41,432 bases of DNA from Pseudomonadota bacterium (GTDB lineage Bacteria > Pseudomonadota > Gammaproteobacteria > Burkholderiales > Thiobacillaceae), in assembly GCA_030653935.1 (NCBI GenBank), contig JAURYL010000070.1, forward strand, positions 1 through 41,432, in the 5' to 3' direction. Numbering within the stretch: the stretch's first letter is position 1; every line of letters begins with the position of its first letter. The notes beneath the pieces were generated by a model. The model did not search any database, had not been told where the DNA came from, and saw only the letters and a program-made list of their open reading frames with translations. A program made the translations under genes and the position numbers. Of this stretch, positions 7,411 through 16,455 are shown piece after piece.

Positions 7411-10400
7411 TCCGCCGCCTTGGGTGATTATGTCTGGGCGGACAGCAATGCCGATGGCGTCCAGGATGGCAATGAGTATGGCGTGCAGGGCGTCATCGTC
7501 AATTTGTGGCGTGATCTCGACGACGATGCAACCGTCGATGCCAATGAAATACTCGGTACCACCACGACCGATGCAACGGGCTATTACAAATTCTTTGGCC
7601 TGACTCCGGGTCTGCAATATCAACTGCAATTCATCAAGCCAGACAATTATTCCGGTTTTACGCTTCAGGATCAGGCAGCTGATACCACTGATAGCGACGC
7701 TAATGCGAATGGCATTACCGCCGCCGTCACGCTGGCGCCGGGTGAATTCAATACCAGCATCGACGCGGGTCTTGTCCAGTTTCAGCCGGCCAAGCTCTCC
7801 GGCTACGTCTACGAAGACAGCAACAACGACGGCAGCCGCGCGGGTGAAACCCCGATCCCCGGCACCACCGTCACCCTGAGCGGCACCGACGACCTCGGCA
7901 ACCCGGTGACCGCCAGCACCACCACCGACGCCAACGGCTACTACGAGTTTGTCGGCCTGCGTCCCGGCACCTACAGCGTTGCCGAGACCCAGCCCGCCGG
8001 CTATCTGGACGGCAAGGACACCGCTGGCAGCACAGGCGGCGTGGTCACGAACGACCTGCTCTCCAGCATCCCGCTCGCCGCCGGCCAGCACAGCGAAGAG
8101 AACAACTTTGGCGAACTGAAGCCCGCCAGCATTGCCGGCTTCGTCTACGGCGACGCCGATAACGACGGCATCAAGGATGCTGGCGAAACCGCGATCCCCG
8201 GCGCCACGGTCACCCTGACCGGCACCGACGACCTCGGCAACCCGGTCAGCGCCAGCACCACCACGGCCGCCGACGGCAGCTACAGCTTCGACAACCTGCG
8301 CCCTGGCAGCTACACGGTCACGGAAACCCAACCGGCCGGCTGGCTGGACGGCAAGGACACCGCCGGCAGCACCGGCGGCACGGTCAGCAACGACCAGATC
8401 GCCGCGATCACCCTCAACGCCGGCGACGCCAGCGTCAACAACAACTTCGGCGAACTGCTGGGCGCCAAGCTCTCTGGCTACGTCTACGAAGACAGCAACA
8501 ACGACGGCAGCCGCGCCGGCGAGACCCTGATCGCCAATGTCAGCATCACGCTGACTGGCACCGACGACCTGGGCAACCCGGTCACGGCCAGCACCACCAC
8601 CAACGCCGCCGGCTACTACGAATTCATTGGCCTGCGTCCCGGCAGCTACAGCGTCGCCGAGACCCAGCCCGCCGGCTACCTGGATGGCAAGGACACCATC
8701 GGCACCACCGGCGGCGGCGTCGCCAACGACCTGTTCAGCGCCATCCCGCTCGCCGCCGGCCAGCACAGCGCCGAGAACAACTTTGGCGAACTGAAGCCCG
8801 CCAGCATTGCCGGCTTCGTCTACGGCGACGCCGACAACGACGGCATCAAGGACGCGGGCGAGACCCCGATCCCCGGCGCCACGGTCACCCTGACCGGCAC
8901 CGACGATCTTGGCGCCCCGGTGAGCCTCACCACCACCACGGCCGCCGACGGCAGCTACAACTTCGGCAACCTGCGTCCCGGCAACTACACGGTCACTGAA
9001 ACCCAACCGGCCGGCTGGCTGGACGGCAAAGACACCGCCGGCGCGCCTGGCGGCGGCACGGCCGGCAACGACGTGATCAGCGCGATCACCCTCAACGCCG
9101 GCGACGCCAGCGTCAACAACAACTTCGGCGAACTGCTGGCGGCCAGCCTGGGCGACCGCCTCTGGGTGGACAGCAACGGTGATGGCATCCAGAACGACGG
9201 CGCCACCGGCATCAGTGGCCAGACCCTCACCCTGATCGGCGGCGGCGCCGACGGCCTGATCGCCACCACTGGCGACAACACCACGGCCACCACCACCACC
9301 GGCGCCGACGGCTACTACCAGTTCACCGGCCTCAACGTTGGCGAGGAATACCAGGTCCAGTTCAGCAAGCCCACCGGCACGGTGTACACCGGCCAGAACC
9401 TGGGCGGTGACGACACCCTGGACTCCGACGTCAACGCGGCGGGCCTGAGCCAGATCGTCACGCTCACTTCCGGTGAAAACAACCCGACGCTGGACGCCGG
9501 CGTCTACACCCCCGTCAGCATTGGCGACCGCGTCTGGGAAGACAGCAACGGCGACGGCGACCAGGACGGCGGCGAACCCGGCATCGGCGGCGTCAAGGTC
9601 ACCCTGATCAACTGCGCCACCAACGCCATCGTCGCCAGCACCACCACGGCCGACGGCACGGGCGCCGACCCGATGGGCTGGTACAACTTCGCCGGCGTCC
9701 CGCCCGGCACCTACCACGTCGTGTTCGAGACCCCGAGCGGCTACGTCGCGACCACCGCCAACGTTGGCGGTGATGACAGCACCGACAGCGACGCCGTGGG
9801 CGGCGTCACCGGCTGCTACACGCTCAATAGTGGCGACAGCAACACCACGGTCGACGCCGGCTTCCTGCGCACCGCCAGCCTGGGCGACCGCCTCTGGGTC
9901 GACAGCAACGGTGATGGCATCCAGAACGACGGCGCCACCGGCATCAGTGGCCAGACCATCACCCTGATCGGCGGCGGCGCCGACGGCCTGATCGCCACGG
10001 GCGGCGACAACACCACGGCCACCACCACAACCGGCGCCGACGGCTACTACCAGTTCACCGGCCTCAACGTCGGTGAGGAATACCAGGTCCAGTTCAGCAA
10101 GCCCATCGGCACGGTGTACACCGGCCAGAACCTGGGCGGTGACGACACCCTGGACTCCGACGTCAACGCGGCGGGCCTCTCGCAGATCGTCACGCTCAGC
10201 TCCGGCGAACACAACCCGACCCTCGACGCCGGCATCTACACCCCGGTCAGCATTGGCGACAAGGTCTGGGAAGACAGCAACGGCAACGGCAAGCAAGATG
10301 ATGGCGAGCCGGGCGTCGGCGGCGTCAAGGTCACGCTGGTCAACTGCGCGACCAATGCCATCGTAGCCACCACCACCACGGCGGACGGCACGGGCAGCAA

Positions 10401-13400
10401 CCCGATTGGCTACTACAACTTCGCCGGCGTCCCGCCCGGCACCTACCACGTCGTCTTTGAAACCCCGAACGGCTATGTGCAGACCACGGCCAATGTTGGC
10501 GGCAACGGTTTCGACACGACCGACAGCGACGCCGTCAATGGCGTCACCGGCTGCTACACCCTGAACAGTGGCGACACCAATACCACGGTGGACGCTGGCT
10601 TCCTGCGCAGCGCCAGCTTGGGCGACCGCCTCTGGGTCGACAGCAACGGTGACGGCATCCAGAACGACGGCGCCACCGGCATTGCCGGCCAGACCATCAC
10701 CCTGATCGGTGGCGGCGCCGACGGCCTGATCTCTACCCTCGGCGACAACACCACGGCGACCACTACAACCGGTGCCGACGGCTACTACCAGTTCACCGGT
10801 CTAAACGTCGGTGAGGAATACCAGGTCCAGTTCAGCAAGCCCACCGGCACGGTGTTCACCGGCCAGAACCTGGGCGGCGACGACACGCTCGACTCCGACG
10901 TCAACGCGCTGGGTTTGTCGCAGATCGTCACGCTCAGCTCCGGTGAGCACAACCCGACCCTCGACGCCGGCATCTACGTGCCCAATATCGGCATCGATAT
11001 CGAAAAATATGTGCGCGGCGAATACACGAACAGCAGCAATGAGGGCGGCGAGGGCCTGACCCCGGGCTACTGGAAAAACCATACTTCCGGCAAGAAAGGC
11101 CAGCCCAGCGAATGGGTCAAGACCGGCTTCAGCCCGAGCGACAGCTATGAGTCGATTTTCGGTGTCGATGTGCCGGGTAACCCGACCCTGCTGGATGCGC
11201 TGAAAGCCAAGGGGGGTGGCGTCAATGCCTTGATGCGCCACTCCACGGCGGCGCTGCTGAACGCCTCTCATGGCTATGTCGACTATCAGTACAGCGCGGC
11301 CGAAGTCATCGCCATGACCCAAGCGGCGATTGCCGGCGCCGATTACGAGCCGACCAAGGACCTGTTCGATCACCAGAACAACATGGGCGCCGACCTGACC
11401 ACGCTGGCGACGACGACGACAACCGTCGTCACCGACTGGTTCGACGCGGATACACCGACCGGCCCGTACATCCCCGTCGGTGGCGTGGCGCAGTTCAAGT
11501 ACGAAATCACCAATACCGGCTCGGTTGCCCTGAGCAACATCCAGGTGATTGATGACCGGATCGCCAGCCTCATCTTTGTCGGGGGCGATACCGACAACGA
11601 CGGCATGCTCGATGTCGATGAAACCTGGACCTATCTCGCCAGTGAGTTCGTGACGATGGCGGGCCTGCACACCAATATCGGCACGGTGACCGGCTTCGAC
11701 GCCAACACCGGCAGCATCGTCTCCGATTCGGACGCGGCGAATTACACCACCAGTGAGCTGATCGCCAGCATCGGCGACCGCGTCTGGCTGGACGCCAATG
11801 CCAACGGCATCCAGGATCTCGGCGAGGAAGGCATCGAGGGTGTTGCCGTGAATCTGCTCGACTCGCTTGGCGCGCTCATCGCCAGCACGGTGACCGATAC
11901 TGATGGCGAGTACCTGTTCGATGACCTGCCTCCCGGTGATTACATCGTGGAAGTGATCACGCCCACGGCTTACTTCGTTACGCAGAAGGATGCCGGCAGC
12001 AATGATGCCAAGGACAGCGACATCGACCCGCTGACCGGCAGGACCATCGTCACCACCCTGAGTGGCGGCGAATACGACATGACCTGGGACGCCGGCCTCT
12101 ACCAGAAGGCTTCCATCGGCGACAAGGTCTGGCTCGACTGCAATGCCAATGGCATCCAGGATGCAAACGAAATCGGCCTTTCCGGTGTCACGGTGAAACT
12201 GCTGAGCGGCACCGGCGCGGAACTGGCGACGACCACGACCGACTTCCAGGGTAACTACCTGTTCAACAACCTCGTTCCGGGTGATTACGCCATTCAGGTG
12301 ATCGCACCCACGGGCTACGGCTATACCGCCAGGGACCAGGGCGGCGACGACACGCGGGATTCCGACGTTGACGCCAGCACCGGCAAGACCATCACCACCA
12401 CGCTGACTTCCGGCGAGAACGACCTGTCCTGGGATGCCGGACTGACCACGGTCGGCGCCTGCGTCGACATGGTGTTTAGTGGCAGCAGCGCGACCGACGG
12501 CAGCGACGGCAATATTCGCACCTACAGCCAGAACGGCCTCTCGGTGAACGTCAGTGCCTTCAGCCGTGACAAGAGCACGGGCGCCTGGGCGGATGCCTGG
12601 CTGGGCACCTATGGCGGCGGTCTCGGCGTGACCGACAGCAGCGAAGGCAGCGGCAGCGGCAACACCCATACCGTCGACAACGTCGGTGGCCGCGACAACT
12701 ACGTGATGTTCGAGTTCAGCCAGTTCGTGATGCTGGACAAGGCCTACCTGGGCTACGTGGTTGGCGACAGCGACATGCAGCTGTGGATCGGCAACTTCAA
12801 CACGCCCTTCACCAGCCACATCGGCCTGAACGATGCCGTGTTGTCGCAGATGGGCTTCATGGAAGTGAACACCACCACTTTGTCCTCCGCGCGCTGGGCC
12901 GACCTCAACGCGGGCGAGTACCTCGGCAACGTCATCGTCATGGCCGCCGACACCACCGACATGTCGCCGGAGGACTACTTCAAGATCCAGACGCTGTCGG
13001 TCTGCACCCCGGCTTGTGGCCTCAATGCCAGCATTGGCGACAAGGTCTGGCTGGATGCCAATGCCAACGGCATCCAGGACGCGGGTGAAGCCGGCCTCAG
13101 TGGCGTCAGCGTCAAGCTCCTGAACAGCGCCGGCGCGGTTGTGAGCACCACCACCACGGATGCCAACGGCAACTACCTGTTCAGCAACCTCACCCCGGGC
13201 GACTACGCCGTGCAGGTCATGGCGCCCAATGGCTACCTGATTTCGGCGAAGGATCAGGGCGGCAACGATGCCACCGATTCCGACTTCGACCCGACCACCG
13301 GCAAGACCACGCTGACCACCCTCACCGGTGGCGAGAATGACCTGTCCTGGGATGCGGGCTTGTACCAACTGGCTTCCATCGGCGACAAGGTCTGGCTGGA

Positions 13401-16182
13401 CAGCAACAAGAACGGTATTCAGGACGCGGGCGAAACAGGGCTGAGCGGCGTCACCGTCAACCTGTTGAACGCGTCCGGCGCGGTCGTGGCCACCGCCACC
13501 ACCAATACCAGCGGCAACTACCTGTTCAGCAACCTGGCCCCCGGCGACTATGCCATTCAGGTCGTCGCCCCCAATGGCTACGCCTTCTCGGCGAAGGATC
13601 AAGGCGGCAACGACGCGCTGGATTCCGATGTCGATGGTGTGACCGGCAGGACCATCACCACCACGCTGACTTCCGGTGAGAACGACCTGAGCTGGGATGC
13701 CGGCCTCTACCTGAACAAGGCGCGCATCGGCGACACCGTCTGGGAAGACCTGAACTACAACGGCATCCAGGATGCCGGTGAAGCGGGCATCGCCAACGTC
13801 ACCGTCAAGTTGCAGAACTCCTCCGGCACGACGCTGCAAACCAAGACCACGGACGCCAACGGCAATTACTTCTTTGATGTCGATGCCGGCACTTACCGGG
13901 TACAGATGGTCAAGCCTACTGGCTACTTCATCACCAAGCAGGACCAGGGCGGCAACGACGGCGTCGATTCTGACATCAACAGTTCCGGTATCAGCGGCCT
14001 CTATACCGTGAGCGCCGGCCAGGAAAACCTGACCGTGGACGGTGGCCTGTACAAGAAGGCCTCGATTGGTGACAAGGTGTGGCTGGATGCCAACGGCAAC
14101 GGCGTTCAGGATGCGGGCGAAGCGGGCCTCAGTGGCGTCAGCGTCAAGCTGCTCAATAGCGCGGGCACGACCTTGTCCACGACCACGACCGATGCCAATG
14201 GCAATTACCTGTTCAGCAACCTCAACCCCGGCGACTATGCCGTGCAGTTGGTCGCGCCTAGCGGCTACGTCTTCACCGGCAAGGACCTGGGCGGCAACGA
14301 CGCTACCGACTCCGACTTCGACCCGGCTACCGGCAAGACGGTGCTGACCAGCCTGACTTCCGGCGAGAACGATCTGAGCTGGGACGCGGGCCTCTACCAG
14401 AAGGCTTCCATCGGCGACAAAGTTTGGCTGGATAGCAACAAGAACGGTATCCAGGATTCCGGTGAGGCCGGCATGAGCGGCGTCAGCGTCAACCTGCTGA
14501 ATGCGGCCGGCGTTGTCGTGGCCACCGCCACCACCAATGCCAGCGGCAACTACCTGTTCAGCAACCTGGCCCCCGGCGATTACGCCATTCAGGTCGTCGC
14601 CCCCAACGGCTACGCCTTCTCGGCGAAGGATCAAGGCGGCAACGATGCGCTGGATTCCGACGTCGATAGCGTGACCGGCAAGACGGTGCTGACCAGCCTG
14701 ACCTCCGGCGAGAACGATCTCTCTTGGGATGCGGGCCTCTATCTGAACAAGGCGCGCATCGGCGATACCGTCTGGGAAGACATGAACTACAACGGCATCC
14801 AGGATGCCGGTGAGGCGGGCATCGTCAACGTCAAGGTTTACCTGCGCAGCACGGCGGGCACGATCTTGCAGACCACCTACACCGATACCAACGGCAAATA
14901 CGGTTTTGATGTGGATGCCGGCACCTACCAGGTGCAGGTGGTCAGACCCAGCGGCTACTTTGCCACCAAGCAGGATCAGGGCAGCAACGATGGCTCCGAT
15001 TCCGACATCAACAGCTCGGGTTACACCGGCCTCTACACGGTCACCACCGGCCAGCAGAACCTGACCGTCGACGGTGGCCTGTACCGGAAGGCGAGCGTCG
15101 GCGACAAGGTGTGGGACGACATGAACCACAACGGTTTGCAGGATGCCAACGAGCCGGGCATTGCCGGCATCAAGATCACCCTGAAGACCTCGTCGGGGTC
15201 CACCGTCGCCAGCACCACCACGAACAGCACCGGCAACTACAACTTCGCCAACCTGAATCCGGGTGACTACTACCTGGTGTTCGATAAGACCAACGTCATG
15301 CACTACAACTATGGCGCTTGGTACAACATGAACGATTGGAAGTGGGCGGTGAAGGATGTCGGCAGCAACGACAGCATCGATTCCGACGTGACCGGCGATG
15401 GCAAATCGAAGACCAACGTCACCCAGACCAGCGTCTTCAATCTTGAGTCCGGCGAGAACGACATGAGCTGGGATGCGGGCATCACCCCCATCGCCATCGA
15501 CCTCAACGGTGACGGCATCCAGACCATTTCCCGCGCCAACGCCGGCGGCAGCTTCGATCTGCTCGGCACCGGCAAGGCGATCCAGTCCGGCTGGTTGTCC
15601 GGTGAAGACGGTTTCCTGGCGTTCGACCGCAACGGCAACGGTCGCATCGACGACATCAGCGAACTGTTCGGTGGCTACAACAAGGGTGATGGCTACGCCA
15701 AACTCGCCGCCTTCGACAGCAATGGCGACGGCGTGGTGGATGCCAACGACGCCGCTTTCGCCGATCTGCGCGTGTGGAAGGATGGCAACGGTAATCACCA
15801 GACCGACGAGGGTGAACTGCTGACCCTGGCCGAAGCCGGCGTCGCCAGCCTCAGCCTGGCCTACCAGGCCCTGCCGCTGATGGACGGCAACGGCAACCTG
15901 CACCTGGAGCGCGGCAGCGCGACGATGGCGGATGGCAGCGAGGTCGACATGACCGACGTCTACTTCGGTATCGCCGCCGCCGATGCGGCCGACGCCGGCA
16001 TCGAACTGCCCAACCTGGCGGACCTGCTGTCCGACAGCGGCAGCCTCGATGGGCTGGTGGGTAGCGCGGCGCCGATGCTGGCACCGGTCGACTACGCCGC
16101 CAACGATGCCTGTGGCGGCAGTGGGCTGGAGGCCATGAAGCAGCTCGCCGACCTGATCGATCAGCAGGCGGCTTATGCCTGA
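6853..16182 (+). CDS. Giant type I-secreted SdrD-B-repeat surface protein (3109 residues)
   Basis: AGGAGA a few bases before ATG 6853 fixes the start, which gives no signal peptide, as expected for type I cargo next to its exporter. The N-terminal domain (about 1-185) has AWCAD (Cys42) and EVQAAIW (Gln112), resembling thioester (TQXA/TED) adhesion domains. Nineteen SdrD-B-like modules follow, each opening like SIGDKVWLDANANGIQDAGE, at residues 189, 313, 425, 538, 650, 764, 888, 1008, 1132, 1254, 1638, 1753, 2059, 2174, 2290, 2403, 2518, 2634 and 2747. After module 10 comes a GLTPGYWKNH domain (from about 1402) and a DUF11-like domain (about 1530-1636). After module 12 comes a domain like exosortase-dependent surface proteins (about 1867-2056). 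The tail (about 2880-3109) has EF-hand-like loops (DLNGDGIQT, DRNGNGRIDD, DSNGDGVVDAND). Classical RTX nonapeptides are absent. The role is probably adhesion or matrix formation. Confidence 0.9.
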   Translation: MSQPPVVTIKVNYPGSIPDPSLFDIQFLSSSVFGFNHYDAWCADRDIGIDLYPQSDGTYSSGSVQASVYSTYELSILGAAIPTIENPGNLDVVNWLLNQHFSVNGYTLGEVQAAIWTLLGDDYTTSTIIYPRDPVKVAQLVALANQHDGFVPDITDNDPSNDDIAVMLFPHLSNGTAQQPTIIQVKSAALGDYVWADSNADGVQDGNEYGVQGVIVNLWRDLDDDATVDANEILGTTTTDATGYYKFFGLTPGLQYQLQFIKPDNYSGFTLQDQAADTTDSDANANGITAAVTLAPGEFNTSIDAGLVQFQPAKLSGYVYEDSNNDGSRAGETPIPGTTVTLSGTDDLGNPVTASTTTDANGYYEFVGLRPGTYSVAETQPAGYLDGKDTAGSTGGVVTNDLLSSIPLAAGQHSEENNFGELKPASIAGFVYGDADNDGIKDAGETAIPGATVTLTGTDDLGNPVSASTTTAADGSYSFDNLRPGSYTVTETQPAGWLDGKDTAGSTGGTVSNDQIAAITLNAGDASVNNNFGELLGAKLSGYVYEDSNNDGSRAGETLIANVSITLTGTDDLGNPVTASTTTNAAGYYEFIGLRPGSYSVAETQPAGYLDGKDTIGTTGGGVANDLFSAIPLAAGQHSAENNFGELKPASIAGFVYGDADNDGIKDAGETPIPGATVTLTGTDDLGAPVSLTTTTAADGSYNFGNLRPGNYTVTETQPAGWLDGKDTAGAPGGGTAGNDVISAITLNAGDASVNNNFGELLAASLGDRLWVDSNGDGIQNDGATGISGQTLTLIGGGADGLIATTGDNTTATTTTGADGYYQFTGLNVGEEYQVQFSKPTGTVYTGQNLGGDDTLDSDVNAAGLSQIVTLTSGENNPTLDAGVYTPVSIGDRVWEDSNGDGDQDGGEPGIGGVKVTLINCATNAIVASTTTADGTGADPMGWYNFAGVPPGTYHVVFETPSGYVATTANVGGDDSTDSDAVGGVTGCYTLNSGDSNTTVDAGFLRTASLGDRLWVDSNGDGIQNDGATGISGQTITLIGGGADGLIATGGDNTTATTTTGADGYYQFTGLNVGEEYQVQFSKPIGTVYTGQNLGGDDTLDSDVNAAGLSQIVTLSSGEHNPTLDAGIYTPVSIGDKVWEDSNGNGKQDDGEPGVGGVKVTLVNCATNAIVATTTTADGTGSNPIGYYNFAGVPPGTYHVVFETPNGYVQTTANVGGNGFDTTDSDAVNGVTGCYTLNSGDTNTTVDAGFLRSASLGDRLWVDSNGDGIQNDGATGIAGQTITLIGGGADGLISTLGDNTTATTTTGADGYYQFTGLNVGEEYQVQFSKPTGTVFTGQNLGGDDTLDSDVNALGLSQIVTLSSGEHNPTLDAGIYVPNIGIDIEKYVRGEYTNSSNEGGEGLTPGYWKNHTSGKKGQPSEWVKTGFSPSDSYESIFGVDVPGNPTLLDALKAKGGGVNALMRHSTAALLNASHGYVDYQYSAAEVIAMTQAAIAGADYEPTKDLFDHQNNMGADLTTLATTTTTVVTDWFDADTPTGPYIPVGGVAQFKYEITNTGSVALSNIQVIDDRIASLIFVGGDTDNDGMLDVDETWTYLASEFVTMAGLHTNIGTVTGFDANTGSIVSDSDAANYTTSELIASIGDRVWLDANANGIQDLGEEGIEGVAVNLLDSLGALIASTVTDTDGEYLFDDLPPGDYIVEVITPTAYFVTQKDAGSNDAKDSDIDPLTGRTIVTTLSGGEYDMTWDAGLYQKASIGDKVWLDCNANGIQDANEIGLSGVTVKLLSGTGAELATTTTDFQGNYLFNNLVPGDYAIQVIAPTGYGYTARDQGGDDTRDSDVDASTGKTITTTLTSGENDLSWDAGLTTVGACVDMVFSGSSATDGSDGNIRTYSQNGLSVNVSAFSRDKSTGAWADAWLGTYGGGLGVTDSSEGSGSGNTHTVDNVGGRDNYVMFEFSQFVMLDKAYLGYVVGDSDMQLWIGNFNTPFTSHIGLNDAVLSQMGFMEVNTTTLSSARWADLNAGEYLGNVIVMAADTTDMSPEDYFKIQTLSVCTPACGLNASIGDKVWLDANANGIQDAGEAGLSGVSVKLLNSAGAVVSTTTTDANGNYLFSNLTPGDYAVQVMAPNGYLISAKDQGGNDATDSDFDPTTGKTTLTTLTGGENDLSWDAGLYQLASIGDKVWLDSNKNGIQDAGETGLSGVTVNLLNASGAVVATATTNTSGNYLFSNLAPGDYAIQVVAPNGYAFSAKDQGGNDALDSDVDGVTGRTITTTLTSGENDLSWDAGLYLNKARIGDTVWEDLNYNGIQDAGEAGIANVTVKLQNSSGTTLQTKTTDANGNYFFDVDAGTYRVQMVKPTGYFITKQDQGGNDGVDSDINSSGISGLYTVSAGQENLTVDGGLYKKASIGDKVWLDANGNGVQDAGEAGLSGVSVKLLNSAGTTLSTTTTDANGNYLFSNLNPGDYAVQLVAPSGYVFTGKDLGGNDATDSDFDPATGKTVLTSLTSGENDLSWDAGLYQKASIGDKVWLDSNKNGIQDSGEAGMSGVSVNLLNAAGVVVATATTNASGNYLFSNLAPGDYAIQVVAPNGYAFSAKDQGGNDALDSDVDSVTGKTVLTSLTSGENDLSWDAGLYLNKARIGDTVWEDMNYNGIQDAGEAGIVNVKVYLRSTAGTILQTTYTDTNGKYGFDVDAGTYQVQVVRPSGYFATKQDQGSNDGSDSDINSSGYTGLYTVTTGQQNLTVDGGLYRKASVGDKVWDDMNHNGLQDANEPGIAGIKITLKTSSGSTVASTTTNSTGNYNFANLNPGDYYLVFDKTNVMHYNYGAWYNMNDWKWAVKDVGSNDSIDSDVTGDGKSKTNVTQTSVFNLESGENDMSWDAGITPIAIDLNGDGIQTISRANAGGSFDLLGTGKAIQSGWLSGEDGFLAFDRNGNGRIDDISELFGGYNKGDGYAKLAAFDSNGDGVVDANDAAFADLRVWKDGNGNHQTDEGELLTLAEAGVASLSLAYQALPLMDGNGNLHLERGSATMADGSEVDMTDVYFGIAAADAADAGIELPNLADLLSDSGSLDGLVGSAAPMLAPVDYAANDACGGSGLEAMKQLADLIDQQAAYA
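7789..9141 (+). repeat. Tandem two-module repeat, 675-bp period, two copies
   Basis: Modules 2-3 and 4-5 of the surface protein (KLSGYVYEDSNNDG then SIAGFVYGDADNDG) recur exactly 675 bases apart, with long runs of identical DNA. This points to a recent unit duplication or ongoing gene conversion. Confidence 0.85.
9142..10980 (+). repeat. Tandem two-module repeat, 732-738-bp period, two and a half copies
   Basis: Modules 6-7, 8-9 and the single module 10 alternate SLGDRLWVDSNGDG and SIGD(R/K)VWEDSNG types. Starts at 9142, 9874 and 10612 give periods of 732 and 738. The six-base difference reflects one small in-frame indel. Confidence 0.85.
13027..15090 (+). repeat. Tandem three-module repeat, exact 1032-bp period, two copies
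   Basis: Modules 13-14-15 and 16-17-18 start at 13027/14059, 13372/14404 and 13720/14752, each exactly 1032 bases (344 codons) apart. The third module of each copy (RIGDTVWED) is shorter and divergent but is conserved between copies, so the whole triplet was duplicated as one block. Confidence 0.9.
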
Positions 16183-16189
16183 TGATGAT

Positions 16190-16251
16190 GGCGCCGGGCG
16201 TGTGTCCCGGCGCCGGGATCGGTAGGAAAAATGGGGCCTCGCGCCCCATTT
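16190..16251 (+). terminator. Two tandem hairpins directly after the surface-protein gene
   Basis: GGCGCCGGG/CCCGGCGCC (16190-16214, 9-bp stem, 7-base loop) starts seven bases after the stop. AAATGGGGC/GCCCCATTT (16229-16251) follows and ends in TTTGT. Together with the next hairpin they form a triple terminator, fitting for a very long transcript. Confidence 0.65.
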
Positions 16252-16262
16252 GTACTTGTAGC

Positions 16263-16285
16263 GCCGGCGTCTCGCCGGCTTTTTT
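16263..16285 (+). terminator. Rho-independent terminator GCCGGCG-TCT-CGCCGGC-T6
   Basis: A perfect 7-bp GC stem with a three-base loop is followed by six T residues. It is built from a GTAGCGCCGGC-type repeat (the GTAGC word precedes it), so a dispersed palindrome seems to serve as the terminator. Confidence 0.85.
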
Positions 16286-16286
16286 G

Positions 16287-16392
16287 ACTTGCTCCCACGC
16301 TCCAGCGTGGGAGCAAGTGCCGACGCTCCAGCGTCGCGTTCGTCTGGACGCTGGAGCGTCCAAGATCTGCTCCCACGCTGGAGCGTGGGAGC
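16287..16392. repeat. Nested palindrome array, GCTCCCACGCTCCAGCGTGGGAGC family
   Basis: ACTTGCTCCCACGCT/AGCGTGGGAGCAAGT (16287-16318) is followed by GACGCTCCAGCGTC (16322-16335) and GGACGCTGGAGCGTCC (16346-16361), then a second GCTCCCACGCT/AGCGTGGGAGC (16368-16392). Four hairpins share the core word CGCTCCAGCG or its complement, so they look like one element duplicated and inverted. Confidence 0.8.
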
Positions 16393-16455
16393 GAGTGGGG
16401 TCAGATGAACACGCCTACGCCATAATCCGCCCCATTCCCGCAAAGTCACTCGCCC

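Noticed and set aside
6853-16182. RTX calcium-binding nonapeptide repeats in the type I cargo
   Set aside because: No GGxGxDxux arrays are present. The calcium-type motifs are EF-hand-like DxNGDG loops, mostly in module openings and the C-terminus.
16287-16392. CRISPR-like array
   Set aside because: The repeated words are nested palindromes of differing length without regular spacers.
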